DNA of 64,000 nt from Allodiplogaster sudhausi (GCA_945643635.1 CALZFC010000005.1:7301501-7365500), one strand, 5' to 3'; counted from the stretch's first letter, positions 23,788-36,140 are shown. Program-made: numbers and translations. Notes: generated by a model not told the origin, from the letters alone.

Positions 23788-24648
23788 ATATCTTCTTGTA
23801 GCCCACCGTCAAAGTGTGTTCGACTTATTCGCCTGTCCCCATCGCAGCCCCTCCGGCTTCCTCATGTTCAGCCGCTCCCTCCTCGACCTTCAGCTGCTCC
23901 ATCTCCTTCTCTATTATCTGCTAAGAGTCGTCTAAGTAAGCTTAACTTACTCGCTTTACCTAGTATTGTAAGTGTATCTGGTATTTGATATCTATTCTCT
24001 ATCCCCTAATTTTTCTCCCCATGGCTACACCGTCTTCGCTCTGCCCATGCACTCTCACCTCAAGTGTATGTATAAATCAGTCTGCTCCAACTGATTCCGT
24101 CTTTGCTGGCAAGACGAGGCCAGGGCTTGGCACCCCCTGGAGTGGAGTGTTGGCGGTGGTAGTCATCCCTTCCCCCCTCCCCTTCCCCCCAACTGCTTTA
24201 ATCTCGATTCACAGTAGTGTTGCTCTCTGCACAATTCTTTCTCTGAACTTACAAGGATTTTTTTTCTAATGGTTTCGCGGTTGTAAATATCACGTGTGGT
24301 CGCATCATATATTCAATGGTGTAATAAATTATTATTATCTGTCGTCAGCGTTTATGACTTTTTTGTACATATAGTGTAGTCAAAACAATTTTTTTGCTAT
24401 GCCATTTATTATGTCTAGTATAGTCACCATTCATGCTTGTAAATGTGTTGTTTACTGCTTAAGTTCATTTTGCAGTCTACAGATAAAGTTTGCGACGTGT
24501 GCATAATTAGGCTCAAAATGAGCCCTAATTATGAGAATTCCGAGCCTAATTATAAGATTGTCCAACCTAATTTGTGATCATTAGGTTCTAAGATCACTGA
24601 GATTAGGTTCGACTCCAACCTAATAAGGGTCATTGTGAAAAACCAGAG

Positions 24649-26221
24649 GCGAGAGGGAGGAGGCGACACGGACAGAAAAGGTGCGATTGCTAAGGAAGGA
24701 GGCGATCCAAGATATACACTTAGGCGGGAGAGAAAGAAGACCAAGCTTATGGATGAGCTTGGGGTGAGAAACACGATCAAAAGCACGGGCGTGATCAAAG
24801 TAAATTACATCAGTGAACTGAGAGTTGGCCATTGCGGAGGTCCATAATTCGAGACAACTTAACATTTGGAAATCGATGGAGCGTTTTGGCCTAAAGCCAT
24901 ATTGTTGATCAGGAATAATATGTGCATCGTTGCAAAAAGAATAGAGTTTCCTACAAAGCATTCTTTCAAAAAGGCGTGAAAATAGGGAGGTTATAGAAAT
25001 GGGGCGATAGTTGGAAGGGTCAGAGTAAGGTTGCTTCTTCTTAATGGGGATAACTATTGACGATTTCCATGCTGAAGGGACAGAGGAAGTGGCATAGGAG
25101 TAATCAAAGATATATTCAAGGGCTTCAGAGATGGGGATAGCTAAGTTCATGATAAAAAGCAAATTAAAATTGTCTGGGGTTTTACACGATGAGTTCTTCC
25201 AAGATTGAATGAGACTACAGATTTCATGACGAGGGAAATTTATAGAAAAATCAGAAGGAGGACGGAAACGATGATTGGGTGGCAACGAAGGGAGGGAGCC
25301 ATGGTCAATGGTATAGGCAGAAGCGAAGGTGTCGGCAAGAAGTTGGGCCTTATCCTTATCCGTGAAACAAGAGGAGCCTGAGGGGGAAGTGAGGGAGTCG
25401 ACTCCTCGAGGCTTGGATGATATACGGTTACGCATGAATCGGAAGAAAAGGGACTTGTTATTGGATTTAATGACATGTTTCTCTACGTTCCTAGAATACT
25501 TATCCATAGCTCTACAATAAAGGGCATTGGCTGATGCATAAGCTGAGCGGGATGAGTCAGAGTCAAGAGCTAACATATTGAGCCAAGATTGATAGCGCTT
25601 ACGTTTGAGGCGGATGATGTGGTTGGGAAGACGGACACCTTGGGAAGAAACTTTCTTAAAGGGAACAAAAAGATCTTCTACAACACGGAGAGCAGAAGTG
25701 AAAGTTTCATACATCATGTTGACATCGGTAAGTCTATGGAAAGGAGCGGGAAAAGAATAATAATCTAAGAGAAATTGACAAGCAGCATGGTAATCAACTT
25801 TAGCGTAGTCTCTGACATAGGTGAAGGAGGGTTTGGAATGAGACAGAGAGAGGGTGGCTTCGATTGCCGAATGATCAGAGTTGAAGAAGGGGGAGAGAGA
25901 GTGACGTTTGTAATAAGGGAGGGAGTATTGGATAGGACTAGGTCAAGGAAGTGGTTGTTGCAAGTAGGGGAAGGAGCGAGTTGGGCAAGCTGACACGAGG
26001 AAGTAAAATCATGGAAGAGTCTGGATGAATGGGAGAGTGAAGAAATGGTGGCCGGTGGGGAAGAGTTCCATAGAATGTCCGGGTAGTTAAAGTCGCCAAG
26101 AAGAATGGTAGGATGAGGAGCAGAGGAGAGATCTGTGAGAAGCTTGACAACGTTAGTGTTATCATCAGATGGGCAAGCGGGAGCGCGATAAACTAAGATG
26201 ATGCGGATGGGGTCGCTACTG
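24649..26221 (-). pseudogene. Non-LTR retrotransposon, middle part (endonuclease end and RT N-terminal half)
   Basis: Encodes the end of an apurinic-type endonuclease (TILLGDFNYPDILWN, LDLVLSN, NSDHSAIE) and the first RT blocks (SDPSNYRPISITSLFSRLFE, QYGFRPKRSIDFQML, VIYFDHARAFDRVSHPKL). A one-base frame change lies between the LDLVLSN and NSDHSAIE motifs, within a CT-rich stretch near 25,880-25,895. The layout and motifs place it in the jockey/CR1-like assemblage. It is continuous with 32,899-34,470 once the LTR element is discounted. Confidence 0.88.
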
Positions 26222-26503
26222 TGTCATGTAAATTCCCTTTTCTCATCCTATCCTTTGCCCTATGCACTATTCTGATATTCTCAAGTGCATTCGTATTATG
26301 CAATCGCGTAATTAACGTGATCATTTTCCTGACTAGAAGAGTCAGTCTGCTTGGTCGCGCTCCTTGGGAGCGGTTCCTTCCCCCTTCCCTCGTATTATTT
26401 CTTTGGTGCCGTCGGGCAGTTGTTGATAAAAAGCGTCGTTGCGCCAGTTCCCTCGTCCTCTTCACACTCAAACGACAGAGAAGAAGCCAGTGAGCTTCAT
26501 TAC
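26222..26503 (+). repeat. 5' LTR of Gypsy-type element
   Basis: 282-283 bp, beginning TGTCATGTAA and ending CATTAC(A). It differs from the 3' LTR at only two positions by eye (near 26,238 and 26,308). The sequence just after it, TGGGGGCCGAACC, is a plausible tRNA primer-binding site. Confidence 0.93.
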
Positions 26504-26924
26504 ATGGGGGCCGAACCGATCGAATTCGACGAGATCTCTTGCTGAGGAAGAGAAGAATCGCTGGAAAGGAGGTTGAGTTTGAGTTTTGCAGAGTCGCAGA
26601 GCTTGGCAGTTGTGAGGAGTATTCCTTCCTTGGTTGATGAGCGTTCCAACCAAGTGAAGAAGAGAAGGACGTCTGAGAAGAGGACGCCAAGGATAGAATT
26701 TTTACTCGGTTGAAGTTGCGTTCCAACCGAATAAAGGAGATATTTTGCTGGTTGAAGAAGAAAGAGGAATTTGCGAGCAGTCCGGAGGAGCAAGGAGATA
26801 AATCCCACTTGGTTTGACTCCAAGCGAAGTTTCGAGCAGTTGATTCGGTTGAAGTTGCGTTCCAACCGAATCAAAGGGAAATCCCGTCTGTACGAAGAGA
26901 GAATTCCGGACAGACGAAGATCAA

Positions 26925-27660
26925 GTGCAAAGTAGACTGCGTGCCAAATTGAAAGTCGACCGAGTGCTAAGGATAAAGAAAGACAAAATGACCGAGTCAA
27001 GCAAAGAAGTGTCAGAAAGTGAAAGTGATTCACTGTTGGGCAGAAAGCGGGTGAAGAGACGAAAGGAAGTGAAGAACAGGAAGGAGGCGCAGATGGAGAA
27101 AGCAGTGGTCGAGGCCAGGAACCGAGTGATCGAGAAGAAAGAAGAGCTCGAGCAGCTGAATGGAGAAATTCAGGTGGACAAAGAATTGGCAGAGTTCTTC
27201 AAGAAAGGAAGGTTGAGGTACTCGAAGGAATCAAAGCAGAATCTATGCGACAGAGCTTTGGAAATGATGGAGGATCATAAGAATGAAATGAACAGATATT
27301 GCAAGTTGGCAATTGATGCATGCATGGAAATGGAGAAATCGATGAACGAATTGGTACAGAAGTTGGCAGAGGCGAGCACGCCAAGCCAAGAAGTGAACGA
27401 AGAAGTGACAGCCCAAGGAAGTGAGAATTCGCTGGCGTCCAGGAATGAACAAAACGCTGAGAACGGAATGCAAAATGTCATTTTGCAAGAATTGCGAAGG
27501 ATGGGCAGGGAGATGGCAGAAATCAGAGAAAAAGTTGTAATGAAGGACACAGAGCAGGCGATCAGACAATCACTGCAAGAAGCGAATCAGAATACAGTGA
27601 GACGAATTGACGAGGGGTGGAGTCCGAGTGACAACAGAGAAGGCCAGTCGAAGAGACGGA
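26925..27660 (+). pseudogene. Retrotransposon gag, N-terminal coiled-coil part
   Basis: Highly charged region with long helical stretches (EARNRVIEKKEELEQLNGEI, ILQELRRMGREMAEIREK). The initiation codon is uncertain; MTESSKEVSESESDS at about 26,988 is an alternative start. The capsid-like part lies in the -1 frame downstream, with the switch in or just after 27,620-27,650, either programmed frameshifting or an indel. Confidence 0.75.
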
Positions 27661-29962
27661 CCGATGGCAGAATCAGTCGCCGCAGACTTCCCAGGAGAAT
27701 AGGCAGAATCATTACCAGTGGCACGAGAACGCGAATCGCGGCAGTTCTCCTTGTAGCAGTTTGGTGGTTGGATCGGAGGCGTTGTCTGCAGAGGACAGAA
27801 ACGCAAATGCGATGATCTCGATGGCGATGCCGCCAGTGGGAAAGTACAAAGGAGATGGCGGAATGGGAAAGTTTGAAGAATTCCTGGAGAGTTTGGAGAT
27901 GAAGTACATTCTAGTCTCAGATGATAAGAGGATGTACGGTCTTCTGAAGAGTCACTTAGAAGGAGAAGCACGCGCCATCTTTGACTCATTCGCAAGCAAA
28001 GTCGTGGGGTACCGCTTGATGAAACAAAAGATGATCGAGAAGTTGCGAGGAGACGAAACGATGAAAGAGTACGATGCCACGAAGAAATGGGAAGAAATAA
28101 GAGTGCGAGAAGGAGAGAGCGTCAGTTCTCTGTGCATGCGATTAGAGAGATTGGCGAACAGTGCATTCCCGAGATGGACAGAGGAACATCGCTCTCCTAT
28201 GTTGGCAAAGAAACTTTTGATGCAATTGAGCGGATGGAATCACTATCGCGAGTTGATTGAAGTGATGGAAAGGGCTCATCCACTGGAGAAATACGAAGAA
28301 GTGAAGAGTCACGCCATCCGAATTGAGACGATTGAAATGAGAGCAAGAAGGCTGGATGTCGGTGTCAGGATGCAGCCAATGCAAACGCCAATTCCGAGAC
28401 ACGATCAGAAGCATGGCATGAGACAAGGGACAGAGTATGACCGCCCTCTGGAGTACCATTCAAATAGAACAGGAAGAAGCAGGCAAGAATACAGGGAGCC
28501 AACGAATTATAATACCCGGCCATATCAGAACCCTCACCATGCCGCGTCCGTGAACAATCAGAATCAGTCACAGAGGCAAAATCAGCAACAGATACAGAAG
28601 ACTCCGAGTGGACAAAATTTCGGCTTGAATCAGGAAGTAAGGCCGGTGTCGCAAGGAATGAATGGCAGAGGAAGGCCAAGTGATGGTGGCGAAGGAAGGG
28701 CGAATTTGCCGGAGTGTTACAAGTGTGGAGGAAGAGGACATTTCGCAAGGAATTGTACTTCGCCGAACCCGGTTCCGAGAACGAACAATGTAATGCGTGA
28801 GTGGGAGTCGCAGAATAATGGAATTATGCCAATATTGAAGAAAACAGGAAAGGAGGGGGAAGAAGAGAAAGAAGAAGGAATCTTCTGGAGACCTCTGAAA
28901 AGGATCGAGGTGGACATTCACGGAATTGTTGAGAAGGCTATCTTGGATACCGGCTCAGAAGTTACGACTATTCCGGAAGCAGTGATGAGGAAAGTAGAAG
29001 CCACTGGAGCACAAGTGGAATGGAAGAAGCAGTGCGAAGACTTGCTCGATGCGGCGGCAAGCAAACTTCGTGTTTCGGGGAAGGCGGTAGTGAATATGAA
29101 AGTGAACGGAAACGAGAAGATGGTTGGCGTTTACGTTGTAGAGAATGGAAAAGACATTCTTTTGGGACAAAATACGGTGGAAATGTGGGACGATGGTTGG
29201 TGGAGTGAGAAGGAAGAAAAAGGCGAGCCAGCAGTTCTCGCAGAAAGAGTTTATCTCGGGCCGCTGATGTGCAAGGAGGTGGAACTGAAAGCTCCTGAGA
29301 ACAGTGAGCGGAGATTTCTTTCCAGTGACATCGGTGGACTGAGTGAAGGAATTGTCGAGAAGACAAAAGGGAACAGAAAAGTTCAAATCTGGAATTTACA
29401 GCAATCTCCTCTGGTACTGAACAAGAATGAAAAAGTGGGTGAATGGAAAAGGGCGGAGTATGTCTTGGTAGGAGAAAGTGCGAAGAAAGTGGACGAAGAG
29501 AATGGTGAAAGAGCACCTGGGAATAGAAAGGAAGAAGTGCTGAGACTCATCGAGAAACAGGGTGCCATCCCTAGCGAGAAATGCAAGGAAGTTGTAAAGA
29601 AACATGCAGATGCATTCGCGATTTCGGAGGAAGAAATGGGCAGATCGAAGCTTGTGAAGCATATTATCGACACGGGAGAAGCGAGGCCGATTAAGCAGAA
29701 GGGTCGACCGGTGCCTTTAGGAGTGCAAGCAAAGGTAAAAGAGATGCTTGGAGACATGAAGCGACGAGGAATCATCCGGAATAGCAATTCGCCGTGGGCA
29801 TCGCCGCTGGTGATTGCGCAGAAGAAGGATGGAAGTTTGAGGTTGTGTGTGGACTACCGGAAGCTGAACGCAGTAATGAAGGAAGACGCATATCCTTTGC
29901 CAAGAATCGATCTGACGATACAACAGTTAAAGGAAAGAAGTGGTTTTCCACTCTGGACTTGA
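27640..29962 (+). pseudogene. Retrotransposon gag capsid/nucleocapsid, protease and start of RT
   Basis: Order of motifs: capsid-like MPPVGKYKGDGGMGKFEEFL, CCHC zinc knuckle CYKCGGRGHFARNC, aspartic protease AILDTGSEVTTIP, and RT start SPWASPLVIAQKKDGSLRLC and YPLPRIDLTIQQL. The frame closes at TGA 29,960-29,962, because the coding frame changes within the A-rich stretch near 29,928-29,938. From there RT continues in the next frame. It belongs to the LTR element. Confidence 0.9.
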
Positions 29963-32124
29963 TCGCGGGATATTGGCAAGTTGAGATGGAGGAAGGGTCG
30001 AAGGAGAAGACCGCTTTCTGCACCATGGGAGGACTATACGAATTCAATGTGTTGCCATTTGGACTGAGTACCTCGCCAGCGACATTCCAGAGGTTGATGG
30101 AAAGAATTCTGGAGAAACTGCTGGGAGACAAAGTGGCAGTGTACATCGATGACGTTTTAGTCGCGACGGAGACAGAAGAAGAGCATGCAGAGACGCTTGG
30201 GAAAGTGTTTGAAGCTTTCCAGATGCACGGTTTGAGACTGAAGGCGCAGAAGTGCAAGATCGCACAAGAAGAAGTCGAATATCTGGGACACTTAGTAACT
30301 CGTACAGGAGTGAAAATGGACGCGGGGAAAGTGCAGAAGATCATTGAATTGAAGGCACCGAGTGATACAAAAGAATTGAAACGTTTCCTCGGAATGGCAT
30401 CTTTCTACCGGAAGTTTGTCCATGGATTTGCGGAGAAGGCGTGCAAGTTGACAAGACTAACGGGTGAGAAAATTGAGTGGAAATGGGGAGAAGAGGAACA
30501 GAGTGCATTCGAAGAATTGAAAAATGCTCTGATTTCGGCTCCTGTTCTGGCTCAGCCGGATGTTAAGGCAGCATTGGACGGCGAGAGACCGTTTGTCATT
30601 TACTGCGATGCGAGTCAGAAAGCAGTTGGAGCGGTGTTGACCCAGGAAGGCGAAGACGGCTGTTTTCATCCATTGTATTTCGCTTCCAAGCGGTGCACTC
30701 CAGCGGAGAGAAACTACCATGTGACGGACAGTGAAGCATTGGCGGTGATGTTTGCACTGCGGAAATTCAAACCGATCTATTTCGGCACGAAAGTAGTAAT
30801 TCGGACGGACCATATGCCATTGAGAGCATTGTTTAGCGACAGAACAACTTCGGCAAGAATCATGAGATGGGCGTTGGAGATTCAGTCTTGCGACGTGACT
30901 ATTGAGTATGTCAAAGGGAAGACGAACAAAGTGGCGGATGCACTGAGCAGAGGAGAGTTGGTGACTGGATCTGAGACAAGTGAAACTGCACAGGAGGAGA
31001 AAGCAGAATTTGAACGGGTGGTTAACAACGTTTCGCTCAGTGGAACAAGGGACAGATGGAAGGAGAAGACCATAAATGACGCAGTCGGATGTGAAATGAT
31101 CGAAAAGCTGACAGGAGTTGCCGATAAGATGGTACGCGAGAAAGGATTACGATGGTCAGAAGAAGACGGGTTGTTGATGGTGGAAGGAGCACGCGGCGGT
31201 CGCAGATTTTATGTACCAGAATCTCTCAGAGAGGAAGTTTTGAAGCAATTTCATGATGGAAAGTTGGGAGGTCACTGGGGTGTCAGTAAGACAGTTAAGA
31301 AGTTGAAAGAATACTTCTGGCCAGCAATGTACCAAGACGTGAAAGAATATGTCGGGAAGTGCCCGGAATGCACTCTTTTCAATGTGAAGGAAGCTTTGGT
31401 GCCTCCTTTGAAGCCTTTGCTGGTCGGCGAACCATTCGAAACGGTTGCGATTGATGTAATGGAGATTGGCACATCTCTGTCTGGAAATCGTTATATTCTG
31501 ACAGTTGTGGACGGCTTTTCGAAGCTTGGAGCGGCGTTTCCAATGCAGACAAAGGGAGCACGTGAAGTAGCTGAGAAATTCTGCTCAGGTTGGATTGCAG
31601 AAGGACGCTTGCCAAGGAATCTGGTGTCGGATCGTGGTGGAGAATTTGTGAATCGGGTGTTGAGTTTCATTCTGAAGATTTTGGAGATCAACCACATTTT
31701 GACGAAAGGTTACGTTCCACGAGAGAACGGAATGTGTGAACGATTTAACGGCACTCTGATTCGGTTGTTACAGAAAAAAGTCAAAGAGAAGGAGAAATGG
31801 GATGAAATCCTTCCATTCTGCGTGTATACATATAACGCAGCTCCACATTCGACAACGGGAAAGAGTCCTTTCAGTTTGGTGTACGGTAAAGAGCCGAGAC
31901 CTCTTGGTGAAAGATTGGAAACGTTGGGAGATGTCCAGGTGGACGTAGACGACTATGCCAGGGAGCTAATGGTAAGAATGCGGATTGCGAGAATGGAAGC
32001 AAAAGAACGAGCCACAAAAGAAATTGAGAAAATGAAATGCAATTATGAGAGAAAGAACCGAGTTGAAGAGAAAGACTTTCCAAAGAAAGGAGATAAAGTG
32101 TTGGTGAGAGTCCCGGTAGGATGA
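29935..32124 (+). pseudogene. Retrotransposon pol: RT, RNase H, integrase
   Basis: Continues RT with FSTLDLIAGYWQVEM, LPFGLSTSPATFQRLME and the active-site VYIDDVLVATET. RNase H follows (FVIYCDASQKAVGAVLTQEG, TDSEALAVMFALRKF, TDHMPLRAL). Integrase has a zinc-binding HHCC region (LGGHWGVSKTVKKLKEYFWP, CPECTLFN) and a DDE core (VAIDVMEIGTSLSGNRYILT, LVSDRGGEFVN, ENGMCERFNGTL). It ends at a TGA (32,122-32,124), beyond which the same frame stays open to 32,604 (LTAEWSGPYRVIDVTENSAR), so the TGA is probably a mutation of a coding codon. Confidence 0.92.
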
Positions 32125-32615
32125 GGGGATACGATCCCAAAGTTAACAGCAGAATGGAGTGGACCATACCGAGTTATTGATGTGACTGAGAATTCAGCGA
32201 GAGTGAAGAAAGAAGGAGACAAGGAGGAACTTGTCATTCCTTTCGATCAGTTGAGGAAGATGGCAGAAGAGTGCCAAATTAGAGATTTGAATAAGAAGAG
32301 AATCCAGAGAAGGATTAATTTCTTGTCCAGAGAGGACGAGAGAAGTGCGGAGAATGAAGAATTGCTGCTGGAGTTGATCCGGTGGACAACGAGCGACGAC
32401 GACGGGCAGAACCACGAGTCGACTACGAAGGGCCGAATCTCAAGCGACTACATCTCAAGCGTTCTGGTGGCAGAGAGCAGCGGCATCTCAAGCGTGAACG
32501 ACGGCAGATCATACAAATCGGGCGACGTCCGACAGCACTTCAATTTCTATCATCACTCGAGGGACGACACGATCAGGAACGGCGGTCGAGGGCGCCCGCA
32601 TTGACAGGAGGGGGA

Positions 32616-32897
32616 TGTCATGTAAATTCCCCTTTCTCATCCTATCCTTTGCCCTATGCACTATTCTGATATTCTCAAGTGCATTCGTATTATGCAATCA
32701 CGTAATTAACGTGATCATTTTCCTGACTAGAAGAGTCAGTCTGCTTGGTCGCGCTCCTTGGGAGCGGTTCCTTCCCCCTTCCCTCGTATTATTTCTTTGG
32801 TGCCGTCGGGCAGTTGTTGATAAAAAGCGTCGTTGCGCCAGTTCCCTCGTCCTCTTCACACTCAAACGACAGAGAAGAAGCCAGTGAGCTTCATTAC
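32616..32897 (+). repeat. 3' LTR of Gypsy-type element
   Basis: Near-identical partner of the 26,222-26,503 LTR, preceded by the polypurine tract. Confidence 0.93.
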
Positions 32898-34470
32898 ACT
32901 GAAGCTAGCGTCAACTGCGAGCAATTCGAAAGCGTGGGGGCGAGAAAGTGACAATAAGGTGGTGGTGGAGATGGAAGAGCGGAAGATGAGGGCAACACCG
33001 CCGCCTTTGCGTCTGGTGCGGTCTTGGCGGATAATAGAGTAATCGGGAGAACCGTTAAGTAGAAAGTTGTCAGGCAAGGAAGAGGTAAGCCATGTCTCGA
33101 CAATAGCAATGATTGCAAACGAACGGGAGAAAAGGGATGATAATTCGTGGGTCTTGTTAACAATCGAGCGGGCATTAAAAGAGTATATTGAGGAATTGGT
33201 TTGCCTGCGAGTGGCAGTAGTTAAAAATGGGGGAGAGGATGGTAGTAGTGGAAGGGGGGAGTGGGATTGAGAGAGGCGAGAGGGGCGAAGCGGTTGTTAG
33301 TGGTGAAGTCGGGGTTAGGGGAGTGGCAGTTAGGCGGTGTAGATGGGAGGAGAGGAGACAAAGTGAGAGAGCGGTTGCGGCGGCTGGAAGTGATTGGGAG
33401 AGAGAGTAGGAGGTGGGAGAGAGGGGAGATAAGACGCGCGATGAGGTGGCTGGGATGGAGGGGGAGTGGGAATGCGGCCCACAGCGGCGGCATAAGAGGG
33501 GTTAGAGAAGAGGGGAGTGGGGTTGGTGTTAGTGTGGGAAGGCCGACGGGAGGCCACGCGAGATTGAGGGGGGCGAGAGGTGGGGGCCGTGCGATGGCCG
33601 GGGGGTTTGGCGAAGAAACGCGAGTAGTCGGGGAGCTTCGGGGGGGGGGGGGGGGGGGGGGGATAATGCCACGCTCTGCGAACGTGCGCGAGGGGAGGAT
33701 ATAACAGTTGGAATAGGAAGAGGAGTGGCGGAGCTTGTGGGATCTGGCGATTGCGAGCGCCTGGAACTTGGATGTGGGGAGGATACCTTTCAAAGGGTTA
33801 GAAGCATTGGGGCGGGGGTGATCTACCACCGGGTAGACAGCAATGGGGAGACATGGGACACCAAGGGTGTCCAGGAGACCAACGACAGAGTTAAAGTATG
33901 AGTAAGCAGTGTGAGTGGAGGTGTTTCCGTGTTGGACTGGGAGGCCATAGACAACAAGAGCCCGGCGACGCTCGTGTCTGTCTCTAACCTCATCGCCCGT
34001 CTCCCGGGAATAGTCCCAGGGAGGGGGGGAGGACGAAGAGGTGGAGGGGGGGGGGGGATTTCATCAGAAGGAGTCATAACAACATAATCATGGGCAAGAG
34101 CAACATTAGAGGAGGCATTAGTGGCAGCAGGAATAGGCTTTGGGGGCACGACAGTAAGTGGTGAGTTATATGAATCGACTTTGTCCGTGAGGACAAGAAT
34201 GGAAGCAAAAAGATCGCTGATTGTCAGATCCTTGATGGCTGCGTTGGACTCGAGAGTGGAGACGGAGGAGGAGAGAGAGGCGATGGTGGACTTGAGCGCG
34301 GACAGTTCTTCTACGAGGAAGTCGAGGACGTCGTCCACTTCCAAGGTGGCGGAGGGGGTGCCGCCGTCATCCGCTGCGGCGCGCTTCCTTCTCTGCCTTC
34401 TGCTCTGGAGAAAGGAGGAGACAGAAGAGAGATCAAGGGGTTCAGTCATGAATGATGACTTAACCAAGAA
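32898..34470 (-). pseudogene. Non-LTR retrotransposon, 5' part (ORF1 and endonuclease start)
   Basis: ORF1 begins MTEPLDLSSVSSFLQSRRQR at about 34,450 with a basic patch and a Ser/Leu coiled-coil segment (LSALKSTIASLSSSVSTLES), then a proline-rich region broken by homopolymer runs, including 23 consecutive G at 33,640-33,662. ORF2 opens near 33,190 with LFNARSIVNKTHELSSLF, the usual start of an AP-type endonuclease, and IIAIVETWLTSSLPDNFLLN, continuing to RRKGGGVALIFRSS until the LTR insertion point. Confidence 0.85.
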
Positions 34471-35690
34471 GGGGCCAGTAGATCAAATTCGGTATTGCCC
34501 TTGGCCCAAGGGGAAGAGCTATGGCCGGGCAGGAAAAAGATGTCTGCGGAAGATGGAGGTGAACCTGTTTTTGTGCCTGTTGAAGTGGGTTCTGTTTAAA
34601 GTTGAGCGTCGTCAAGTGTTAACACCTGTCTGTAGAGCTGACTTAAGACCCGAATTCTCCTCCTGGCTACAGATGATGCCAATGTTCCCATTAAAACCTT
34701 GAGAACATACCATCTGCTAGCCCGACTTGCTTTCTAATTATCATACCCTATATCCGCTCTTTTCTGTGACTGACTATCACTCTTTCTCACTCTCCTTCTC
34801 TTTCCCTACCTTTCCCTCTCATTCTCCCCTTTCGTCATCTCCCAACATCTCACACTCTTCTGGCGTCATATTCTATGAATGGTCGTTCCATTCCTTCCTT
34901 GATAGTCAACCTGAGAGAGATGATCACTGCACACTCTCCTTCTAAACACTGGCGGAGTCCTTTCCACCTGGCCGAACCTTCCCGAGTTGCCCTTCACGAC
35001 AGTTCATTTTCCGGCGCGAGATTCTCACGAAGACGCCTTTCGGAATGCAATTTACCAATTCTCTTATTAGAAAGAGGTGTTTCAAAACGAAATGGCAGTA
35101 TTTATAGTCTAGACAAAAGCAATGCAACAATACATAAGATTCGTGAAATTCGTCCTATTATATTATTTGTGATAAATTGTGTATTCCGTTCAATCCTCCC
35201 TCTCTGCTGTGTCGACTCTTTTGTTGCAAGATCGTCCATGTCAATGGCACTTCCTCTCTGTTCTGCTCCCATTGTTCCGAAATGAAACTTGCATGTCTCG
35301 GATGTCTTTCTCCAATTAACCGTGGCGTCGCTTCCTTCTGCTTCGACTCTCGACTCCGAGACAGTACCGAGAAGAGTCATCCGCAGCAGTCATCGACTCT
35401 CTCCCATCCAGGAACAACCAAATGGCTCCAATCAACCCTCTTCAGATGTCAGCCTAATCAAATTGTCTTGATAGTTGTCAATCTTATCCTTGAGTACACT
35501 TGTTTCGGACATATGTATGAATGTATGTACCTACATATATAAAAGATACTGGTGATTTATTCGGCCATGTAGGTGGAAGAACTAATGGGATTGATATTTA
35601 CACTAGTACAAAGAGAGTACATCCATCTGCGGACACATTCTTAACCCCCTCCCTGTTTATCCGGATTCGAAGTAATGGACAGCGATGAGT
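34471..35690. other. LINE 5' UTR candidate and unassigned sequence
   Basis: 34,471 to about 34,710 may be the LINE 5' UTR, but the true end is not visible. About 34,710-35,690 has no motif I recognise. Open frames exist on both strands without family signatures. Confidence 0.4.
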
Positions 35691-36140
35691 GCCGGCGCCC
35701 TATTTCCCTTTGACTTATTCCCTTTGTCTGATCCACTATTTATGCCGTCTACAGTGGAATCTTCTGATGACTTGGCCAGATTGTACCCTGTCATTCGAAC
35801 TATTCAGCTTCTCTTCCTCGGCCACCATAACAATCCTTTGTCACCTCTGCAAATGGTAGCGGAAAACATAGTCTGAGCATACTTCTTTGTCTTTCTCAAA
35901 TGACTTATTTTTTAAGCTTGCGCCTTCAGAAGCGACAGGAGCAAATATTGTACAAGTCAGCAGTGGAATTCTCTGCTGTAGCAGCAGGGCTACGGTAAGA
36001 AGACAATTATTTCAACAATATTATTATTCTCTCTTTAAGACGATGCTTCTTACCCTGCACATTCATGTAGCATATTTAGTGAGAGTCCCAATCTCGGCAA
36101 GATGCAGTGAAGCACTCTGGAATAAAGGCATCTCCATCTC
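35690..36140 (+). other. Candidate exons upstream of the G alpha gene
   Basis: Three plus-strand segments with fair splice sites: one ending NPLSPLQM before gtagcg (about 35,853), one reading LAPSEATGANIVQVSSGIL (about 35,920-35,996) before gtaaga, and one ending at a TGA at 36,157-36,159. An AATAAA sits at about 36,120. They could be a small separate gene or 5' untranslated exons of the G alpha gene. No homology recognised. Confidence 0.25.

Larger units (their letters stand above)
22605..24648. mobile_element. 2.04-kb TIR element, copy 1 (inserted in LINE)
   Basis: Non-autonomous DNA transposon with about 42-bp terminal inverted repeats starting CTCTGGTTTTTCACAATG (three internal mismatches between ends). 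It is flanked by a 2-bp duplication GC (22,603-22,604 and 24,649-24,650). Taking away the element and one GC leaves the LINE RT frame open across the site (ASSLSP-PLPVTSG), confirming the ends. Both subterminal regions carry repeated CCTAATT motifs, likely transposase-binding sites. The interior holds a 16-bp tandem array, a 510-bp foldback element and about 500 bp of unassigned sequence. No transposase is encoded. The superfamily is unresolved: 2-bp duplications occur in Tc1/mariner (TA only) and in some animal CACTA elements. Confidence 0.9.
26222..32897 (+). mobile_element. Gypsy-type LTR retrotransposon inserted in LINE endonuclease
   Basis: Complete 6.7-kb element: two near-identical LTRs, primer-binding site, gag, protease, RT, RNase H, integrase, and a polypurine tract GACAGGAGGGGGA just before the 3' LTR. 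The 4-bp target duplication is ACTG (26,218-26,221 and 32,898-32,901). With one copy retained, the LINE reads through in frame (ASFSSDPIRI), so the boundaries are secure. The coding region carries an apparent frameshift at about 29,930 and a TGA at 32,122, so it is defective unless these are sequence errors. The high LTR identity indicates a young insertion. Confidence 0.95.
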
